Shown here: positions 60,501-64,000 of the stretch, in pieces
Position numbering within the stretch: the first letter of the stretch is position 1
Layout: each line of letters starts with the position of its first letter
Source: DASXYG01 sp036502625
GTDB lineage: Bacteria; Actinomycetota; Actinomycetes; Streptosporangiales; Streptosporangiaceae
Direction of reading: 5' to 3'
Assembly (NCBI GenBank): GCA_036502625.1
Contig: DASXYG010000007.1
Coordinates: forward strand, 1 to 64,000
DNA length: 64,000 nucleotides
Notes under the pieces: generated by a model
Databases searched by the model: none
What the model saw: only the letters and a program-made list of their open reading frames with translations
Told to the model about the DNA's origin: nothing
Position numbers and translations under genes: made by a program

Positions 60501-61310
60501 TCAGGACGTCTTGCGGCGGTACAGGCGCATCGCCAGCGGCGCGAAGATCGCGACGATCACGACGGCCCAGCCCAGGGAGTACAGCACGGGGTCGAGGACG
60601 GCCCCGCCGGTCATCAGGCCGCGCGTGGCGTCGGCGAGCTTCGTGACCGGGTTGATCTTCACCCAGGCCTGGAGCCAGCCGGGCATCGAGCCCGCGGGCG
60701 CGAAGATGCTGCTGCCGAAGGTCAGCGGGAACATGAAGATCATCCCGAAGCCCTGGACGCTCTGCGGCGACGGCGCCAGCATGCCGATGAAGATCGACAC
60801 CCAGCCGAGCGCCAGCGAGAACGCCAGCACCAGCAGGCACGCCGCCAGTACGGACAGCGGGTCGGTGTGGATGCGGAACCCCATCACCATGCCCGCCGCG
60901 ACCAGCACGACGATCGAGACGGTGTAGCGCGCGATGTCGCCGACGACCGCGCCCGCCAGCGGTGCGATGCGGGAGATCGGCAGGCTGCGGAAGCGGTCGA
61001 ACACCCCCTTGGAGATGTCGGAGTTCAGCGCGTAGCCGGTGCCCATCGTGGAGAACAGCGCCGTCTGCACGAGCAGGCCGGGCAGCAGGAACTGGAGGTA
61101 CTTCGTGGTGTCGCCGCCGCCGGCGATGGCGCCGCCGAAGACGTAGACGAACAGCAGCAGGAAGATGATCGGCTGGAGCGTCACATCGATGAGCTGCTCG
61201 GGGCTGGACTTGATCTTGACGAGGCTGCGCCATGCGAGGGTGGCGCCATGGCGTACGGCGGCGACCGCTGAGACGTGCCGCGCCGTACGGGTCGCGGTTA
61301 CGGCCGTCAC
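60501..61310 (-). CDS. ABC-2 exporter permease, daunorubicin-resistance type
   Basis: 269 residues with six membrane segments. Motifs typical of the DrrB-like group are SSPEQLIDVTLQPIIFLLLFVYVFGGAI, YLQFLLPGLLVQTALF, DISKGVFDRFRSLPISRIAPL, and FGSSIFAPAGSMPGWLQAWVKINPVTKLADATR. GTG start overlaps the stop of the ATPase gene by 4 bases (GTGA), so both are coupled. Together they form an exporter for a hydrophobic compound, probably an antibiotic or lipid. The transcript ends at the hairpin shared with the SARP gene. Confidence 0.93.
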   Translation of the reverse strand: MTAVTATRTARHVSAVAAVRHGATLAWRSLVKIKSSPEQLIDVTLQPIIFLLLFVYVFGGAIAGGGDTTKYLQFLLPGLLVQTALFSTMGTGYALNSDISKGVFDRFRSLPISRIAPLAGAVVGDIARYTVSIVVLVAAGMVMGFRIHTDPLSVLAACLLVLAFSLALGWVSIFIGMLAPSPQSVQGFGMIFMFPLTFGSSIFAPAGSMPGWLQAWVKINPVTKLADATRGLMTGGAVLDPVLYSLGWAVVIVAIFAPLAMRLYRRKTS

Positions 61311-62299
61311 AGCGTGCTTCCTTCCTTGATCTTGGACTCCGGGTCGGTGTCGTCGGTGTCGTTCACCGCGCCGTGGCCGGTGAGCGTGAGGAACACCTCG
61401 TCGAGGCTCGGGCGGCGCAGGGACAGCTCGGCCAGCACGACGTTCCGGTCGTCCAGGCGGCGGACCAGCTCGGGCAGCAGCGCGGGGTCCGCGATGGGCG
61501 CGGTGATCAGCCCGGTCTGCTCCTGCCGCTGCGGCACCTGCCCGGTCAGCTCGGTGACGAGGTCGGCGACGAGGTCGAGCATGCCGAGCTCGACGGGGCG
61601 TACGTCGATGTGCTGGCCGCCGGTGCGGGTCTTGAGCTCGTCGGGCGTGCCGCTGGCGATGACGTTGCCGTGGTCGATGACCACGATGTCGTGCGCGAGC
61701 TGGTCGGCCTCGTCCATGTGCTGTGTGGTGAGCAGGACGGTGACGCCGTCGCTGACCAGGCCGCGCACGATGCCCCACAGCTCGCTGCGGCTGTGCGGGT
61801 CGAGGCCGGTGGTGGGCTCGTCGAGGTAGAGGATCTGCGGGCGGCCGACCAGGCTCGCGGCGAGGTCGAGGCGGCGGCGCATGCCGCCGGAGTAGTTCTT
61901 CGCGAGCTTGTCGGAGGCGTCGGCCAGGCCGAAACGGTCGAGCAGGCTCGCCGCGCGTTCGCGGGCGCCGCCGCGCGAGAGGTCGAGCAGCCGGCCGATC
62001 ATCACGAGGTTCTGCGTTCCGGTGAGCTCCTCGTCGACGGCGGCGTACTGGCCGGTGAGGCCGATCAGCCTGCGGACCTGGTGGGCGTCGTGGGCGACGT
62101 CGTAGCCGCCGACGGTGGCGTGGCCGGCGTCGGCGCGCAGCAGCGTGGACAGGACGCGGACCGCGGTGGTCTTGCCCGCGCCGTTGGGGCCGAGCACCCC
62201 GAGGACCGTCCCCGTGCGTGCCGCGAGATCCACGCCGTCCAGCGCCTTCGTCGCCCCGAAGCGCTTGACCAGACCCTCGGCCTGGATCGCGTAGGACAT
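61307..62299 (-). CDS. ABC exporter ATP-binding protein, daunorubicin-resistance type
   Basis: 330 residues. Walker A GPNGAGKTTA, Q loop IGLTGQYAAVDEELT, signature NYSGGMRRRLDLAASLVGRP, Walker B ILYLDEPTTGLDP and switch His in TTQHMDEADQLA are all intact. The C-terminal 100 residues (from about 220) match the DrrA C-terminal domain, ending with LRRPSLDEVFLTLTGHGA. The start is the ATG at 62299 with AAGGG 7 bases upstream. The region upstream contains a 13-bp inverted repeat and CTGACAG direct repeats, so it is likely regulated by a local repressor. Confidence 0.94.
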   Translation of the reverse strand: MSYAIQAEGLVKRFGATKALDGVDLAARTGTVLGVLGPNGAGKTTAVRVLSTLLRADAGHATVGGYDVAHDAHQVRRLIGLTGQYAAVDEELTGTQNLVMIGRLLDLSRGGARERAASLLDRFGLADASDKLAKNYSGGMRRRLDLAASLVGRPQILYLDEPTTGLDPHSRSELWGIVRGLVSDGVTVLLTTQHMDEADQLAHDIVVIDHGNVIASGTPDELKTRTGGQHIDVRPVELGMLDLVADLVTELTGQVPQRQEQTGLITAPIADPALLPELVRRLDDRNVVLAELSLRRPSLDEVFLTLTGHGAVNDTDDTDPESKIKEGSTL

Positions 62300-62312
62300 T
62301 GCGTTTCCCTTC

Positions 62313-62410
62313 ATTGGTGACGGTCTCAGAGTGACGGGGCGCGCTGTCACGGCGCGCACACCCGGCTGACAGGCGCTGACAGACGACGCCCACTACTGAT
62401 CGTCACCAAT
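62313..62410. promoter_or_regulatory. Widely spaced inverted repeat with direct repeats upstream of ABC exporter
   Basis: ATTGGTGACGGTC (62313-62325) and GATCGTCACCAAT (62398-62410) match in 12 of 13 positions as inverse copies, with centres about 85 bp apart. Between them GCTGACAGGC and GCTGACAGAC repeat directly (62375-62384 and 62385-62394). One arm is only 14 bp from the ATPase start. Candidate operators and DNA loop; the regulator is unknown. Confidence 0.5.
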
Positions 62411-62449
62411 GTGCGGGTTGTGCGGCAACCCCATTTCCGACGGTACGCG

Positions 62450-62485
62450 ACGGAGCCCCGGGCCGCGTGTGGCCCGGGGCTCCGT
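62450..62485. terminator. sepH hairpin terminator
   Basis: A perfect 15-bp stem (arm ACGGAGCCCCGGGCC) with a 6-base loop, 12 bp after the sepH stop. Confidence 0.88.
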
Positions 62486-62497
62486 ACGTGGCGCGGG

Positions 62498-64000
62498 TCA
62501 GTCCGGCTTGCGGGCGCCGAACATGATCTCGTCCCAGGACGGGACGGAGGCGCGGCGGCCGCGGCCGCCCTTGCGGGTGCGGCGCGCGGGGGCGGGCGCG
62601 ACGGTGTCGCCGGAGGCCGCGGGCTCCTCGACCTGCTCCACGGGCGCGGCCGGCGGATCCGCGGGCGGCATCTCGCGCCGCCCGGACGCGCGCTTCGCCG
62701 GGCGCGCCTGCTTGGGCTTCGCGGCCCGCGCGGCGGGCGCGGCCTCGGGCTCGGTGTCCGCCTGGCCGCCGGTGTCCCCGAGCTCCGTCTGGACGGCGGC
62801 GGGCTCGTCACGCGCGGGCTCCCGTACGGGGGCCTCGGCGGCGGGCGGTGCCGCGGGGGCCTGGGCGGCGGGCGCGTCCGCGGATGGCGCCGCGGCGGGT
62901 GCGTCGATGCCGGGGGCCTCCGGGGCGGGTGCCGGGGCGGGTGCCTGAGGCGGTGCCTGGGCGGCCGGGGGAGCGGTGGGCTCGGGGCGCGGCGGCTCCT
63001 GCACACGCTCCGGCTCGGGCGCGGGCTGGTACGGCACGGGCTCCTGCTCGGCCGGGAGGTGCGGTGCGGCCTCCTGCGCGGCCGGGGCCTCGGCCGGGAG
63101 CTGCGGTGCGGGCTCCGGGGCGGCGGGCGCCGGGAGCTGCGGTGCGGGCTCCTGCGTGGCCGGGCGGTACGGGCCGGACTCGTACGCGGCCGGGGCCTCG
63201 GCGGGGTGGTACGGGCCGGGCTCGGGCTGCGGGACGGGTGGCGGGACCGGCTGCGGGCGGGGCGCGGGCGGCTGCTGCGCGGCGGGCGGGGTGGCCGCCG
63301 GTGTGGCCTGCGGGGTCGCCTGTGGGGCGGCCGGCGGGATGGCGGGCGGCGCCGGGGCGGGCGTGGGCTCGCGCGCGGGCGGCTCGGCGGGCGGCGGGGT
63401 GGCCAGGCGCGGGACGAAGGGCGTCACCGTCGCCATGGGCGTGGAGTCGTCGGCGTCGAGCGCCTCGAAGTCGGCCGGGTCGTCGGAGCACAGCCGCGCG
63501 GCGTCGTCGTCGTAGGCGATGACGTGGCGGCGGCGCTGGTCGTACACCCAGTGGGCGGTGTGGTGCCGGCCGGACTTGATGAAGGAGAGCCGGACGCGCC
63601 AGGTGCCGTCATCGCACTTCCAGGAGTCCCACTCGGCCTCCTCGGGGTCGACGGCGCGGTGGCCGAGGCGGTCGCGGACGAGGTCGCCGAGCGCGGGGCC
63701 CGGCGTGCCCTCACCTGCGCGCCGTACGCCGACGCGCAGCGCCTGCTGGGCGATGAACTCGCGCTCCTGGAGCACGGGTCCCTCGAACCAGCGGACGCGT
63801 TCGAGCGGGATTCCGGCGGCCTCCGCGATCTCTTCCGCCGTCTCCCCGGCACGGATCCGAGCCTGGATCTCCTTGGGTCGCAACGGGCTCTCCACTTCGA
63901 TCTCGTACTGGCCGAGTCGGGAGAAGTTGCCGCGCACCGCAGCGCGGAGCCGGTCGTCGATGGGCAGCGTGAAACGGGTTCCCCGGCCGACCGTGGCCAT
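62498..64000 (-). CDS. sepH: SepH, septation protein (5' end beyond the window)
   Basis: 500 residues are visible, with the true N-terminus beyond base 64000. The domain GRGTRFTLPIDDRLRAAVRGNFSRLGQYEIEVESPLRPKEIQARIRAGETAEEIAEAAGIPLERVRWFEGPV is the DUF3071/HTH region, followed by the WDSWKCDDGTWRVRLSFIKSG segment. A Pro/Ala-rich linker of about 220 residues leads to the conserved C-terminal tail (RKGGRGRRASVPSWDEIMFG). In Streptomyces, SepH binds FtsZ and promotes its assembly during division. The gene is closed by a strong terminator; the ABC exporter follows downstream on the same strand. Confidence 0.92.
   Translation of the reverse strand: MATVGRGTRFTLPIDDRLRAAVRGNFSRLGQYEIEVESPLRPKEIQARIRAGETAEEIAEAAGIPLERVRWFEGPVLQEREFIAQQALRVGVRRAGEGTPGPALGDLVRDRLGHRAVDPEEAEWDSWKCDDGTWRVRLSFIKSGRHHTAHWVYDQRRRHVIAYDDDAARLCSDDPADFEALDADDSTPMATVTPFVPRLATPPPAEPPAREPTPAPAPPAIPPAAPQATPQATPAATPPAAQQPPAPRPQPVPPPVPQPEPGPYHPAEAPAAYESGPYRPATQEPAPQLPAPAAPEPAPQLPAEAPAAQEAAPHLPAEQEPVPYQPAPEPERVQEPPRPEPTAPPAAQAPPQAPAPAPAPEAPGIDAPAAAPSADAPAAQAPAAPPAAEAPVREPARDEPAAVQTELGDTGGQADTEPEAAPAARAAKPKQARPAKRASGRREMPPADPPAAPVEQVEEPAASGDTVAPAPARRTRKGGRGRRASVPSWDEIMFGARKPD

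Overview
This window is chromosomal DNA of a high-GC filamentous actinobacterium. The evidence is the very high GC content, frequent GTG starts, a partial sepH gene (septation protein), DUF3145 and DUF3052 proteins, a homodimeric AceE pyruvate dehydrogenase, a FasR-led fatty-acid synthase cluster, a large AfsR/SARP regulator and an F420-type LLM oxidoreductase. The gene content suits Streptosporangiales (for example Thermomonosporaceae), but the family is a guess. I saw no transposase, integrase, phage gene or CRISPR array. One tRNA (Val, anticodon UAC) and the RNase P RNA gene are present.

Bases 1-5.75 kb, all on the minus strand, hold the most unusual locus. Read in the direction of transcription it encodes a cytoplasmic subtilisin-like (S8) protease, an ECF-type sigma factor, a small beta-rich protein and a large TPR protein with a C-terminal CHAT (caspase-like) protease domain. 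DUF488 and DUF2203 genes follow. Two proteases, a sigma factor and an uncharacterised partner in one array suggest a regulated proteolytic signalling or conflict system. 

Bases 6-31 kb are a mosaic of small units. They comprise an MFS exporter; a PadR, membrane protein and lipase-like operon; a secreted HNH nuclease; a secreted quinoprotein; a NarL-type two-component system followed by an ABC-2 exporter; a second MFS; DUF3145; an aldo/keto reductase; a TetR and LLM oxidoreductase divergent pair with a clear operator; a heterodimeric ABC exporter; and a Tat-exported PhoA phosphatase preceded by four exact 11-bp PHO-box units. The type II fatty-acid cluster follows (fabD-fabH-acpP-fabF), with a FasR-like activator and a small ABM-fold protein upstream.

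Bases 31-51 kb carry housekeeping and metabolic genes: a membrane molybdopterin oxidoreductase, a PHP phosphoesterase, a methyltransferase, gamma-glutamyltransferase, a WYL regulator, aceE, DUF3052, a peroxiredoxin, a zinc-ribbon protein, tRNA-Val, a secreted phospholipase D-like enzyme, class II DAHP synthase, a RutE-like nitroreductase, and a tight Nif3, zinc-ribbon and RNase H/phosphatase operon. Several of these genes have a TANNNT box 6-8 nt before the start codon and look leaderless.

Bases 51-64 kb contain rnpB, a SulP transporter fused to a beta-carbonic anhydrase, a large tyrosine-rich disordered membrane-anchored protein with a structured leader, a YbhB-like protein, the AfsR/SARP regulator, a daunorubicin-resistance-type ABC exporter with an elaborate upstream repeat array, and the 5'-truncated sepH. 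Strong GC-rich hairpins close many of the transcription units.
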